Source of the DNA: Candidatus Woesearchaeota archaeon
GTDB taxonomy: Archaea; Nanobdellota; Nanobdellia; Woesearchaeales; UBA525
DNA: 24,640 nt
NCBI GenBank assembly: GCA_018221245.1
Contig: JAAOYH010000009.1
Location: forward strand, 1 to 24,640
Reading direction: 5' to 3'
Positions 1 through 6,723 of the stretch are shown one piece after another. How positions within the stretch are numbered: position 1 is the stretch's first letter; every line of letters starts with the position of its first letter. Below the pieces are notes generated by a model. It was not told the origin of the DNA, searched no databases, and saw only the letters and a list, made by a program, of their open reading frames with translations. The translations under genes were made by a program, and so were the position numbers.

Positions 1-42
1 GGTGGGGAAGAGGGTGGTGGTGAGGTGGTGGTAGAAGAATGA
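1..42 (+). CDS. 3' end of an upstream gene, acidic Gly/Glu tail (partial)
   Basis: Frame 1 is open from the window edge to a TGA at 40-42 and reads GGEEGGGEVVVEE. The other two plus frames stop earlier in the same stretch. A tail of glycine and glutamate is common at the C-terminus of archaeal chaperonins, Hsp70s and some ribosomal or translation proteins, but 13 residues cannot identify the protein. The gene lies mostly outside the window. Confidence 0.4.
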   Translation, partial: GGEEGGGEVVVEE

Positions 43-188
43 GTTCTTCTGAAAACTCCCCCAGCCCGTTACTACTGTTTGAGGGTTAAAGTATATAAAG
101 CTTTCTATTTATAACTACTGAAGAGTGAATAATTGTGTTCTCGTCGAATTCTAAGGATATTTATAAGCACTGGTCAGGCGCATGGAAC

Positions 189-197
189 GTTTAATAG
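189..197 (+). promoter_or_regulatory. TATA box of the homing endonuclease gene
   Basis: GTTTAATAG is centred 26 bases before the ATG at 219, the spacing expected for a leaderless archaeal transcript. Two other TATA-like stretches lie further upstream, near 92-101 and 156-166, and could drive longer transcripts. Region 43-188 otherwise shows no coding sequence. Confidence 0.45.
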
Positions 198-218
198 GGA
201 TTCTGAAATACTATTAAC

Positions 219-1163
219 ATGGATGGATGGACCAAAAATATTGTTGTGAGGTTGTATCGCGAAGGCAACTCCATAAGAAAAACTTCCAAGCTCATAAATG
301 AAAAATATGGTAGGGAGACAGTAAGAAAAATACTGCACGAAGCAGGGGTGAGACTTAGAGGAAGCATAAAAGCATACGTGCCTCTTGATGAGCTAACGAC
401 CACTGAGAAAGAGGATTTTGCAGAAATATTAGGATACTTCTATGGGGATGGGTCCCTGAGTAAAAGTAAGAATTCTAATCAGGGAGATTTTACGTGTGGG
501 TTGACTCTTGCTGAAAACGAGAAAGATCTAGTAACTAGAGTCTGTTCTATTACCCAAAAGATATTTAGGTTCACGCCAAAGGTGAAAAAATTCAAAGGAT
601 ACTATTTTATGAAGTTTCGTAGAAGCTTTGGTAATTATCTAGATGTATTCGGCTATCCCGTTGGTAAAAAGAGCATGTTAAACCCTCATTTTCCTACTGA
701 TTTTTTGGATACGGATGGGAAGAAGATATCGTTTGTAAGAGGATTCATGAATGCGGAAGCAAGTGTTTACAAATCGATAAGTGTTCACCAATCTGTAAGA
801 ATATACGTATCAGACTCTAAAATTCGTATACTCACACCTTTGGGTTCAAAGATATGTATGAAGGGGCAAATATGTTATTTGATATCTTGGAAAAAAGCCA
901 AAGAGGTTATTGGCGAAATGCCCAAGAAGAGCAATATGCTCGAGGACCTGAAAATCATACTGGATGAATTAGGAATGAAATCCAAAATTTACCCCTTGAG
1001 GATTTATGTGGGGCACGCAGGTGTGACAAGCATTCATTTCGAACTGAGAATCCTTAAGAAATATATAAAAAGGGCTTTAGATTTGCGGATTGTTAGCAGC
1101 AAGAAGAAGCTGAAAAAACTTCAAATGCTGTGCGGGGGTAGCAAAGTCTGGTCAAATGCGTAG
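219..1163 (+). CDS. free-standing LAGLIDADG homing endonuclease
   Basis: This 314-residue protein should be a site-specific DNA endonuclease that spreads its own gene. Residues 5-48 look like a helix-turn-helix, which would help DNA recognition. LAGLIDADG helix 1 is ILGYFYGDGSL at about 70-80 with the metal-binding Asp at 77. Helix 2 is FVRGFMNAEASV at about 172-183 with an acidic Glu at 180, so both metal ligands appear present and it reads as a single-chain two-motif enzyme. It is not inside an intein or an obvious intron. Its last ten or so codons read into the 5' half of tRNA-Leu(CAG), and its stop codon TAG at 1161-1163 is the start of the tRNA anticodon stem. The ATG at 219 is supported by a TATA box at 189-197. 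Seen: motifs and overlap. Inferred: mobility and targeting of the tRNA locus. Confidence 0.85.
   Translation: MDGWTKNIVVRLYREGNSIRKTSKLINEKYGRETVRKILHEAGVRLRGSIKAYVPLDELTTTEKEDFAEILGYFYGDGSLSKSKNSNQGDFTCGLTLAENEKDLVTRVCSITQKIFRFTPKVKKFKGYYFMKFRRSFGNYLDVFGYPVGKKSMLNPHFPTDFLDTDGKKISFVRGFMNAEASVYKSISVHQSVRIYVSDSKIRILTPLGSKICMKGQICYLISWKKAKEVIGEMPKKSNMLEDLKIILDELGMKSKIYPLRIYVGHAGVTSIHFELRILKKYIKRALDLRIVSSKKKLKKLQMLCGGSKVWSNA
1061..1070 (+). promoter_or_regulatory. candidate TATA box for tRNA-Leu inside the endonuclease gene
   Basis: ATATATAAAA followed by AGGG lies 62-71 bases upstream of the tRNA 5' end. It is the only strong TATA-like element near the tRNA and sits within the endonuclease coding region. 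It would give a primary transcript with a 5' leader of roughly 40 bases for RNase P to remove. Alternatively the tRNA is processed from the endonuclease transcript. Confidence 0.35.
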
Positions 1164-1217
1164 GCTTCAGGGGCCTATGGCCTAGTGCCTTCGAGGGTTC
1201 GAATCCTTCCCCCCGCA
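1132..1217 (+). tRNA. tRNA-Leu (anticodon CAG)
   Basis: The 86-base cloverleaf is complete. The acceptor GCGGGGG pairs with CCCCCGC and is followed by discriminator A. The D-arm is GCA/TGC. The anticodon stem TAGGC/GCCTA encloses the loop TTCAGGG, with anticodon CAG at 1168-1170. A long class II variable arm (GGC-CTAGT-GCC) fits leucine. The T-arm is GAGGG-TTCGAAT-CCTTC. There is no intron and CCA is not encoded. The endonuclease gene ends inside this tRNA. Confidence 0.95.
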
Positions 1218-1301
1218 TTTTCGGTTGTATTTGGAGATTCTCCGAGTTTCTTGAGGTAATCGCTATGAAAAGATTAAAGATAATGCTACTGAGGTACTGC
1301 T

Positions 1302-1547
1302 GTGAAAAGGCATATAAACATTGCACCCGAGCCACCTTCTATGGCTGAACGCTTTACTGTTATTGTTGAAGAAGGACAAGATGGGTATCTTGTTTCGGAA
1401 GTAATAGAACTTCCTGGATGCCACACTCAAGCGAAGAAATACGACGAACTTATGGAAAGAACGCGTGAGGCAATTGAACTCTATCTTGAAGAAAAGCCAG
1501 TCAAGAAGCGATCTAAGTTTGTGGGAATCCAGCAGATAGAAGTTTGA
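1302..1547 (+). CDS. hicB: HicB-like antitoxin
   Basis: An 81-residue protein whose residues 14-68 match the short HicB domain: FTVIVEEGQDGYLVSEV, then ELPGCHTQ, then a helix with the EAIELYLEE motif. HicB antitoxins are degraded RNase H-like domains that cover the active site of HicA. The GTG at 1302 is placed 26 bases after a TATA-like GATTAAAGA (1272-1280), which supports a leaderless start there; an ATG at 1341 would give a 68-residue form that still contains the whole domain. No C-terminal DNA-binding domain is visible, so autoregulation may need another factor. The stop overlaps the start of hicA by a few bases, giving antitoxin-first order. Confidence 0.85.
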   Translation: MKRHINIAPEPPSMAERFTVIVEEGQDGYLVSEVIELPGCHTQAKKYDELMERTREAIELYLEEKPVKKRSKFVGIQQIEV

Positions 1548-1768
1548 AATTACCTTTGCTCTCTGCAAAAGAATTGCAGAAGTTTCTTGAGAAAGAAGGT
1601 TTCAGGAAGGTTAGACAGAAGGGAAGTCACATGTTCTTCTCACATTCTGATGGTAGAACTACTGTCGTTCCAAGACATAACAGAGAAAAACTAGATAGAG
1701 GACTCCTCCTTAAGATTATCAAGCAAGATATGGGGATATCTAGAAGGGAATTCCTGAGAAAACGTTAA
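1544..1768 (+). CDS. hicA: HicA-like mRNA interferase toxin
   Basis: A 74-residue protein of the HicA/YcfA family, which folds like a double-stranded RNA-binding domain and cleaves mRNA. The family pattern is clear: LSAKELQKFLEKEGF, then RQKGSHMFF with catalytic His29, then TVVPRHNREKLDRGLLLKIIKQ. The start is a TTG that overlaps the hicB stop, so the two are translationally coupled. All hallmark residues are intact, so the toxin is probably active. It sits next to a tRNA gene and a homing endonuclease, a typical place for horizontally acquired DNA. Confidence 0.88.
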   Translation: MKLPLLSAKELQKFLEKEGFRKVRQKGSHMFFSHSDGRTTVVPRHNREKLDRGLLLKIIKQDMGISRREFLRKR

Positions 1769-1890
1769 TGCTGTTCTCTAATCTCTCTCCTGTACTCTTC
1801 ATAGTACTCGTTAGCTTGCTTTTAACCCTTGCGACAACTCTAAGGAAATGTTTAATAATCATTGAATATTCCGGGAATTGGGGTAACAAC

Positions 1891-2274
1891 ATGAATACAA
1901 GAACTATTACTGTGCCATTAATGATTGGTGTTTTTGCATTGGGCACTTATGGATGTAGCAAGGTAGATGAACAATCTATTGAAGAGGTCAAACAAGATAT
2001 ACCTAGAATCACGGGGACTGTTGTAGAGGAGAAGTACATCCCAACTCCAAGTAGAAGATCATACGATTCGACGTATGTTTTCAAACTATCTACTCCTAGG
2101 GGCATGTATACAATTAATGTAGAAAGTAAAAACGGTGTGTCTAAGGAATCGGTAGACTTCCACATAGATGAAGGGGATCGGGTAGCGATACGTGATGACC
2201 GGTGGTATATGTTCAAAAATCAACCCCTTAATTCGATACTCAATGTTCCAGCAGATTATGTGATTAAGAGGTAA
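1891..2274 (+). CDS. small predicted lipoprotein, function unknown
   Basis: A 127-residue protein starting at the ATG at 1891, just after GGGGTAACAAC, which supplies a good ribosome-binding site. An in-frame upstream extension to 1768 exists but would put the signal sequence in the middle of the protein. The N-terminus MNTRTITVPLMIGVFALGTYGC is a short signal peptide ending in a lipobox-like segment with a cysteine at 22. The mature part is polar and probably mostly beta strand, with no family I recognise. A TATA-like TTTAATAATC lies at 1851-1860, which predicts a leader of roughly ten bases. Confidence 0.6.
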   Translation: MNTRTITVPLMIGVFALGTYGCSKVDEQSIEEVKQDIPRITGTVVEEKYIPTPSRRSYDSTYVFKLSTPRGMYTINVESKNGVSKESVDFHIDEGDRVAIRDDRWYMFKNQPLNSILNVPADYVIKR

Positions 2275-2282
2275 GGGTCATA

Positions 2283-2307
2283 GTTAAAAAGGGAGGTCAG
2301 TTCTCCC
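2283..2307 (+). promoter_or_regulatory. promoter of the DHH gene with a start-site inverted repeat
   Basis: GTTAAAAA (2283-2290) is centred 27 bases before the ATG at 2314. Directly downstream, GGGAG (2291-2295) and CTCCC (2303-2307) form an inverted repeat with a seven-base spacer. Its place between TATA box and start codon suits an operator. With no T-run after it, a terminator for the preceding gene is less likely. Confidence 0.4.
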
Positions 2308-2313
2308 GCAATA

Positions 2314-3369
2314 ATGGCCATACCCAAGGGTGATCTCGAAAAGGCGCTGAAGATGCTTGACGCATCAGCAAGGCCTATCTACTTTCACGACGACGACCCG
2401 GATGGGATAGCTAGTTTTGTCATCTTGTACCAGCATCGCAATGAAGGCAAGGTCGTCACGGTTAAGAGCAGTCCTGTCTTGGGAGATATGTACCTTAGGA
2501 AGATCGATGAGTTTCAGCCTGATTTGATAGTGGTCTTGGACAAGCCAATGATTGCTGAAGAGTTCCTGGACAATGTCCAAACTCCTATTCTGTGGCTGGA
2601 TCATCACGAGCCACAGCTTGAGCTCTTGAAGAGGTACCCGAACGTCACTTATCTCAATCCGAGAATCGCGGACGACGAAGACAACCGCCCTACGAGTTAC
2701 TGGGCATACAAGATGACTGGAAAGAACCTCTGGCTTGCCACAGTTGGCTGTGTTGGCGACTGGTACATGCCAGATTTTATGGGAGAATTCGCAGAAAATT
2801 ATGCAGACCTCTTGCCTAAGAAGTACGATAAAGTAGAGGATCTTTATCTGGATACACCTATTGGAGAGCTCATAAGAATACTCCAGTTTAATCTCAAAGG
2901 TACGACGACAGATGTCCGAAAATCGGTCCTGACTCTAACAAGGATAGAATCGCCATACGAAATACTGCATCAATCAACATCTCGTGGAAGATTCCTGTGG
3001 AAGAAGTACAGGCAACTGGCAGACCAGTACGACAGAATGCTTGCTTCAGCGAGGGAATGGGCAGACTCGCACCCTGGAAAGACTCTATTCTACATCTACG
3101 AGCATGATCAACAGACCTTCACGGCGGAGTTGAGCAATGAGCTACTCATTCGCTATCCTGAGCGTGTGATTCTTGTCGGAAGACACCATGATGGCAAGTA
3201 CAAGTGCAGCATCAGGAGCAAGGACATTCCTATTCCTAAGAAGCTTGAGAGCGCTTTGGAAGGATTAGAAGGATATGGTGGAGGCCATACTCATGCTTGC
3301 GGTTGCGTCGTTGACGAAGATAACTGGGAAGAGTTCAAATCTCGTTTGGAAGATAGTATCTCTCGTTGA
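2314..3369 (+). CDS. DHH-family phosphoesterase (RecJ/GAN-like)
   Basis: A 351-residue protein with the full DHH phosphoesterase set: motif I HDDDPDGIAS (25-34), motif II VVLD (73-76), the DHH triad in LDHHEP (95-100), motif IV VGDWYMP, and a C-terminal DHHA1 domain ending in GGGHTHACGC (322-331). These residues bind two manganese ions and the terminal phosphate of a nucleic acid or oligonucleotide. Archaeal members include GINS-associated RecJ-like nucleases, nanoRNases and oligoribonucleases; the sequence alone does not choose between them. It is transcribed alone from a TATA at 2283-2290 and converges on the kinase-like gene, sharing 35 bases of 3' end with it. Confidence 0.85.
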   Translation: MAIPKGDLEKALKMLDASARPIYFHDDDPDGIASFVILYQHRNEGKVVTVKSSPVLGDMYLRKIDEFQPDLIVVLDKPMIAEEFLDNVQTPILWLDHHEPQLELLKRYPNVTYLNPRIADDEDNRPTSYWAYKMTGKNLWLATVGCVGDWYMPDFMGEFAENYADLLPKKYDKVEDLYLDTPIGELIRILQFNLKGTTTDVRKSVLTLTRIESPYEILHQSTSRGRFLWKKYRQLADQYDRMLASAREWADSHPGKTLFYIYEHDQQTFTAELSNELLIRYPERVILVGRHHDGKYKCSIRSKDIPIPKKLESALEGLEGYGGGHTHACGCVVDEDNWEEFKSRLEDSISR

Positions 3370-3973
3370 GCAGCTCTTCAGTATGTTCTTCAAGATTAGA
3401 GAAAATTTCGTTTATTCCTGGGCTGGGATCTATATTCTTCACAGTGTAATCTAATGATTTCATGTAGGGTATCAGGGGTGCAGTTTGTGATTGATATATT
3501 CTGAGTCTGCTGCCTATTAGTTCTGCAGTCTCTCCAGGCCGGCCTCTGGCAAGAATCCTCTCTATGATTTTTTTTGTTCCTATGAGTTTGTAATCGAAGT
3601 TCCAGATTTCTATTGGCTCGCAGAATTTCATAAACTCCCTGGCCTGTTCTTTCGTTCTAACGACTCCATCCCAAAGAAGGAGATGTCTTATTTTTGAGTA
3701 GGGTGTGTTCTCAGCCTTGTACTTGAACCTTTCAGTCATGACACTCACAAGGCTTTTGTCGTCGAGGAGTTTAGGAGTTTTGATTCTGCCTCCTGAGCTA
3801 AATATTTGTCTTATTGCTTCGCTTCTCTCATCTTTAGGATTCTCTTCGGCGAAACTCATTAGCTCTTTGCTGCTCTCTATGTGGAACAGCTCAGGAAACC
3901 GTTCGTCTAGTTTTTTGGCTTGTGTGCTCTTCCCTGTTCCAGGGGCTCCTACGAGTATGATCCCTTTGTACAT
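3335..3973 (-). CDS. adenylate kinase-like nucleotide kinase
   Basis: A 212-residue P-loop kinase of the adenylate kinase fold. The Walker A motif is GAPGTGKST (9-17). The family DGxPR element appears as WDGVVR (101-106), which keeps the arginine but not the proline. The lid region has RGRPGETAELIGSRLRIYQ and TAPLIPYM (164-171), like the RxDD...RL..Y...T.PLI.YY of true adenylate kinases, with the acidic residues changed. It probably phosphorylates a nucleoside monophosphate, but the substrate could differ from AMP. It follows the E1-like gene after 35 bases on the same strand. A weak TATA-like stretch near 3996-4004 may give it its own start. Confidence 0.75.
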   Translation of the reverse strand: MYKGIILVGAPGTGKSTQAKKLDERFPELFHIESSKELMSFAEENPKDERSEAIRQIFSSGGRIKTPKLLDDKSLVSVMTERFKYKAENTPYSKIRHLLLWDGVVRTKEQAREFMKFCEPIEIWNFDYKLIGTKKIIERILARGRPGETAELIGSRLRIYQSQTAPLIPYMKSLDYTVKNIDPSPGINEIFSNLEEHTEELLNERYYLPNEI

Positions 3974-4008
3974 ACGGTGCGGGAAAAGAGCCAGAGATAA
4001 GAATCTTA

Positions 4009-4662
4009 CTAAATTATGGAAGTTTTAATCTTGCCTTTCCAGATGTCTAACTCGATGAGTTTGTTCTTCTTCTCTCCTAAGATAATTTTTGTGGCTTGCG
4101 TTACGACAGCAGCGGCAGTCATACTTGTCAGAGGTCCGAAGATTCCTGCGCTCATGATGTTTGGGACTTCTAGCTTTTCCATCATCTTTGCAGGTATTTT
4201 TTTGTGGAGAACGAGCATCTTTGAGGTGTCGCCTCCGTAGCGTACGATGATTAGAGGGGTCTTATCCCTGATTGCGTGCTTGAGAGTGAGCTTGTTCACT
4301 TCTGGATTGTTAGTGGCGTCTATGATGAGATCTCCCTTGAGAAGGAATATGTTGTTGTCTGATATTTCTTCGTGGAAGCTTTTTACTCGTACGGTTGGGG
4401 TGATTGCTTGGATGCGTGCTTTTGCCTGTTTGACCTTGAATTTAGCTATGTCTTCTTCATAGAAAATGGCGGTCCTGTGCATGTCTCTTTCTTCGACACG
4501 GCCCATATCCATCATTCTGAGGTTTATGTGTTCCCTGCCAAGCATGCTTGCGACACTTGCTCCTACGGAACCTATGCCTGCTATGCTAATTGTGGCTTGT
4601 GATAGAGTTGTGTCTCCTTTGTCGCCGATGTTTTTGTAGCGTGCTCTGTCTTCAGTCTTCAT
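4009..4662 (-). CDS. ThiF/MoeB/HesA-family E1-like adenylyltransferase, cysteine-free
   Basis: A 217-residue protein with the Rossmann-type E1-like fold. Visible landmarks are the nucleotide loop GIGSVG (29-34), Asp52 and the DMGRVEERDMHR segment that matches the family D-x-D-x-V-x-x-x-N-x-x-R pattern (Arg63), lysines at 76-81, and Asp115 in DLIIDATNNPEVN. Family members adenylate the C-terminal Gly-Gly of a ubiquitin-like protein such as MoaD, ThiS or SAMP. The sequence contains no cysteine at all, so there is neither the zinc CxxC pairs of MoeB nor a thioester-forming residue. No ubiquitin-like partner gene is in the window. Start at 4662 is 26 bases from TATATATA on the minus strand. It probably forms an operon with the following kinase-like gene. 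Confidence 0.8.
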   Translation of the reverse strand: MKTEDRARYKNIGDKGDTTLSQATISIAGIGSVGASVASMLGREHINLRMMDMGRVEERDMHRTAIFYEEDIAKFKVKQAKARIQAITPTVRVKSFHEEISDNNIFLLKGDLIIDATNNPEVNKLTLKHAIRDKTPLIIVRYGGDTSKMLVLHKKIPAKMMEKLEVPNIMSAGIFGPLTSMTAAAVVTQATKIILGEKKNKLIELDIWKGKIKTSII

Positions 4663-4668
4663 GTGGTC

Positions 4669-4690
4669 CCCCTATTAGGGGTATATATAA
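4669..4690 (-). promoter_or_regulatory. TATA box and start-site palindrome of the E1-like gene
   Basis: On the minus strand TATATATA (4682-4690) is centred about 26 bases from the ATG at 4662. Between the two lies CCCCTATTAGGGG (4669-4681), a perfect palindrome around one central base. A palindrome covering the region between TATA box and start codon is the classic place for a repressor to block polymerase. Confidence 0.5.
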
Positions 4691-4754
4691 ATAGTTTATA
4701 AACCCTTCGACGAAAATAGGTTTTTTTACCATTTCCTAGTAGTTACAAATAGAA

Positions 4755-4790
4755 AGGTTTAAATATGCAGGATTGACTGAACAGGTGGGG
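4755..4790 (+). promoter_or_regulatory. promoter and ribosome-binding site of the M23 gene
   Basis: AGGTTTAAATAT (4755-4766) combines a purine BRE and a TATA box. The ATG is some 34 bases downstream rather than 26, and GGTGGGGGTT (4784-4793) just before it is a strong Shine-Dalgarno, so this mRNA should carry a short leader. The same 12 bases recur in front of the SurA/PrsA-like lipoprotein gene near the window end. Confidence 0.5.
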
Positions 4791-4795
4791 GTTGC

Positions 4796-5899
4796 ATGAA
4801 ACATAAGCTAAAGAAGCTACTTTCTGGATTAGGACTAGTAGGAGCTTTATCTCTTGGGTATGTTGCAACGAAGACCGCACCCAATAAGGAAAAACTCAAC
4901 ACCCATACCCCTAGTGAGTTTGTGACTGAGTTCGATCGTGAAAGTAGTTATTCAGGAAAGCTTCCAGAGAGTTGCATTCCGTGGTCCGGACTCGCAAATC
5001 TTGAGGATATTAGCGAGGGAGTCTATATCTCTGCAGGAGCCTATAAAAAAATGGGCGCCATCGATGAGGTTTGTGACGGTCTTGGAGAATTAATATTTGA
5101 TAAGGAGCTCAACAAGGGCAATCAAGCAATCAAAGATGTAAGAATATTAGATATCGGAAATGGAAAGCTAAGTTTTTGGCTAAGCTATAATCCTGAGAAG
5201 ACCAAAGATATTACTGACAGATTAGAAACTAAGAGGTTTGCAAATTCTTTTGTGGTTTTCAGAGGGCCGAGCGAGTTTCCTATTTACAGAACTCTCGAGC
5301 AATTAAAAGAACAGTTCGAGGGGGTTGGAGAGATTACCGAAGAAGCGATGCAGAAGCTTCTAAAATCCTATATGGATATCAAGGATGAGGAAACTGTTTA
5401 CGCAGTTAGAACTGATAATTGTGTTTTCCCCTTGCCAACAAAGACGCACGTAACATCAGGATACGGTTGGAGAAAATCTCGAGTGGGTAGCAAGAACCAT
5501 CAAGGTATAGACTATCAAGCCAGGCCTAACACAGAAGTTTATGCGACAAACGATGGTGTCGTAGAGAAATCATGCGACGGATATATATCAGGAAGGCTTC
5601 CAAGAGGCTGCAACAGAGTCAATGGAAACTCTATCAAGATTAAACTGGATAACGGTACCTACGAATGGGCTCTTCACCTGAATGAAGTGGCAGATCACTT
5701 AAAGCCAGGAACGAGAGTTGAGAAAGGAGAGATTATCGGATGGACGGGCAACACAGGAAGAAGTTACGGTTCGCATCTGCACTATCAGCTTAATGATAGT
5801 CATAACAGACCTATTGATCCTAGAAAATATCTTAGCCAGTGTGTCACCAAAGACCAGCTTTACAAGAATGATGTCAGACTTGCAAGCTACGAGCGCTAG
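4796..5899 (+). CDS. secreted M23 (LytM-type) metallopeptidase
   Basis: A 367-residue exported protein. Residues 1-25 form a basic then hydrophobic signal sequence or membrane anchor with no lipobox cysteine. Residues 30-205 are an unrecognised polar region. The C-terminal M23 domain begins near residue 212 with FPLPTKTHVTSGYGWR and carries every zinc and catalytic residue: His235 and Asp239 in HQGIDY, His294 in ALHLNEV, and His327/His329 in HLHYQL. M23 enzymes cut glycine-rich or peptide cross-links of bacterial peptidoglycan. An archaeon of this type is unlikely to make murein, so a role against neighbouring bacteria or in remodelling another surface protein is my inference. It is a monocistron with its own SD-containing promoter. 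Confidence 0.88.
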   Translation: MKHKLKKLLSGLGLVGALSLGYVATKTAPNKEKLNTHTPSEFVTEFDRESSYSGKLPESCIPWSGLANLEDISEGVYISAGAYKKMGAIDEVCDGLGELIFDKELNKGNQAIKDVRILDIGNGKLSFWLSYNPEKTKDITDRLETKRFANSFVVFRGPSEFPIYRTLEQLKEQFEGVGEITEEAMQKLLKSYMDIKDEETVYAVRTDNCVFPLPTKTHVTSGYGWRKSRVGSKNHQGIDYQARPNTEVYATNDGVVEKSCDGYISGRLPRGCNRVNGNSIKIKLDNGTYEWALHLNEVADHLKPGTRVEKGEIIGWTGNTGRSYGSHLHYQLNDSHNRPIDPRKYLSQCVTKDQLYKNDVRLASYER

Positions 5900-5939
5900 T
5901 GACTAGATAACCAACCTTTTTGAAGACTGTGCTCAAGTA

Positions 5940-6650
5940 CTAGCAGACTTTCTCGCCGTATTCACCGTCAGGTGTCGGATCCACTAGCAAATCACGAGTG
6001 TACGTCTCAGTCTCACCGATTCTAATCTTGGCACGCAAGATATGCGCTCCGCTGGAGAACAGTTGAGCATCAGTGATGAGTCCACACTCTATCTTAGAGC
6101 AGAACCCGTAGTAGAAGTACTCGTTCTCAAGTGCAGCCTTCGTTCCGTCAAGAGATGCGAGATCCACATACTCTCCACCAGGTTCTGATTTGGCCTGGAA
6201 TGTGATTTCGGAAGCGCGCTCGGAGAGCTCTAAGTGTGCCTCTGCTGCTTGGAAAGTGCCTCTACACGCGGGGCGCACACTGAATTCTAGAATGAGATCC
6301 TCATCCTGACTTGTGAAGACCTTGAACTGCTTGGCATTGCTCACTATTCTCTTCTCACACTGGGTTGCTTTTTTCATGATAGATCCATTGCCGCAAACGT
6401 ACCTGTGGACTATAACTTCTTCTATCTCTGTCACGAATTTGGGTTCGCAGAGGTCCTGGAATCGCTTACAGATATCATCAGGGACCTCGTCAGAAGGGGT
6501 CTCGTCAGGATCGCAGATACTGTTCTCATCCTTGTCCAGACAGCAGGTGTTGCCGTTCACGATATAGGGCTCTGTACATGTCGGCCCGGAAGGAGCGCAA
6601 GATACTAGCAGAACTAGAGCTGCGAGGACGAGTATGAAACCTCTCACCAT
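5940..6650 (-). CDS. exported cysteine-rich lipoprotein with CCLDxDxNxxCDxDE segment
   Basis: A 236-residue protein of unknown function. The start at 6650 is preferred over upstream ATGs at 6671 and 6794 because a TATA box (6673-6680) lies 26 bases before it. The N-terminus MVRGFILVLAALVLLVSC is a clear signal peptide with a lipobox cysteine at 18. It is followed by PYIVNGNTCCLDKDENSICD, an acidic, cysteine-paired loop that probably binds calcium and that I have often seen after signal peptides in DPANN-type archaeal surface proteins. The rest has about eight more cysteines and a probable beta-sandwich, ending in Cys. It is divergent from nucS and converges on the M23 gene. Confidence 0.7.
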   Translation of the reverse strand: MVRGFILVLAALVLLVSCAPSGPTCTEPYIVNGNTCCLDKDENSICDPDETPSDEVPDDICKRFQDLCEPKFVTEIEEVIVHRYVCGNGSIMKKATQCEKRIVSNAKQFKVFTSQDEDLILEFSVRPACRGTFQAAEAHLELSERASEITFQAKSEPGGEYVDLASLDGTKAALENEYFYYGFCSKIECGLITDAQLFSSGAHILRAKIRIGETETYTRDLLVDPTPDGEYGEKVC

Positions 6651-6672
6651 AGGAATAAGAGGTCGTTCCATG

Positions 6673-6701
6673 TATAAAAGGGTATCTGAAACACATAAAT
6701 A
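6673..6701. promoter_or_regulatory. divergent promoters for the lipoprotein and nucS
   Basis: Two TATA boxes lie side by side. TATAAAAG (6673-6680, read on the minus strand as CTTTTATA) serves the lipoprotein start at 6650, and ACATAAATA (6692-6700) serves nucS at 6724. Each is centred 26-27 bases from its start codon, so both transcripts should be leaderless. They are close enough for the two initiation complexes to interfere. Confidence 0.55.
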
Positions 6702-6723
6702 GGTAGCGCGGGCTCCAATCTTC

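Noticed and set aside
1..36. G-rich GGTGG-type repeats at the left edge as a structural repeat
   Set aside because: They are explained by a Gly/Val/Glu codon run in frame 1 ending in a stop codon.
170..180. CTGGTCAGGCG resembles a tRNA D-loop, as if a 5' tRNA half remained upstream of the homing endonuclease
   Set aside because: No acceptor or anticodon arm can be built around it, and the downstream tRNA-Leu is complete. Probably chance.
1768..1890. Upstream extension of the small lipoprotein gene, giving 168 residues
   Set aside because: It would bury a clear signal peptide, and the ATG at 1891 has a good ribosome-binding site.
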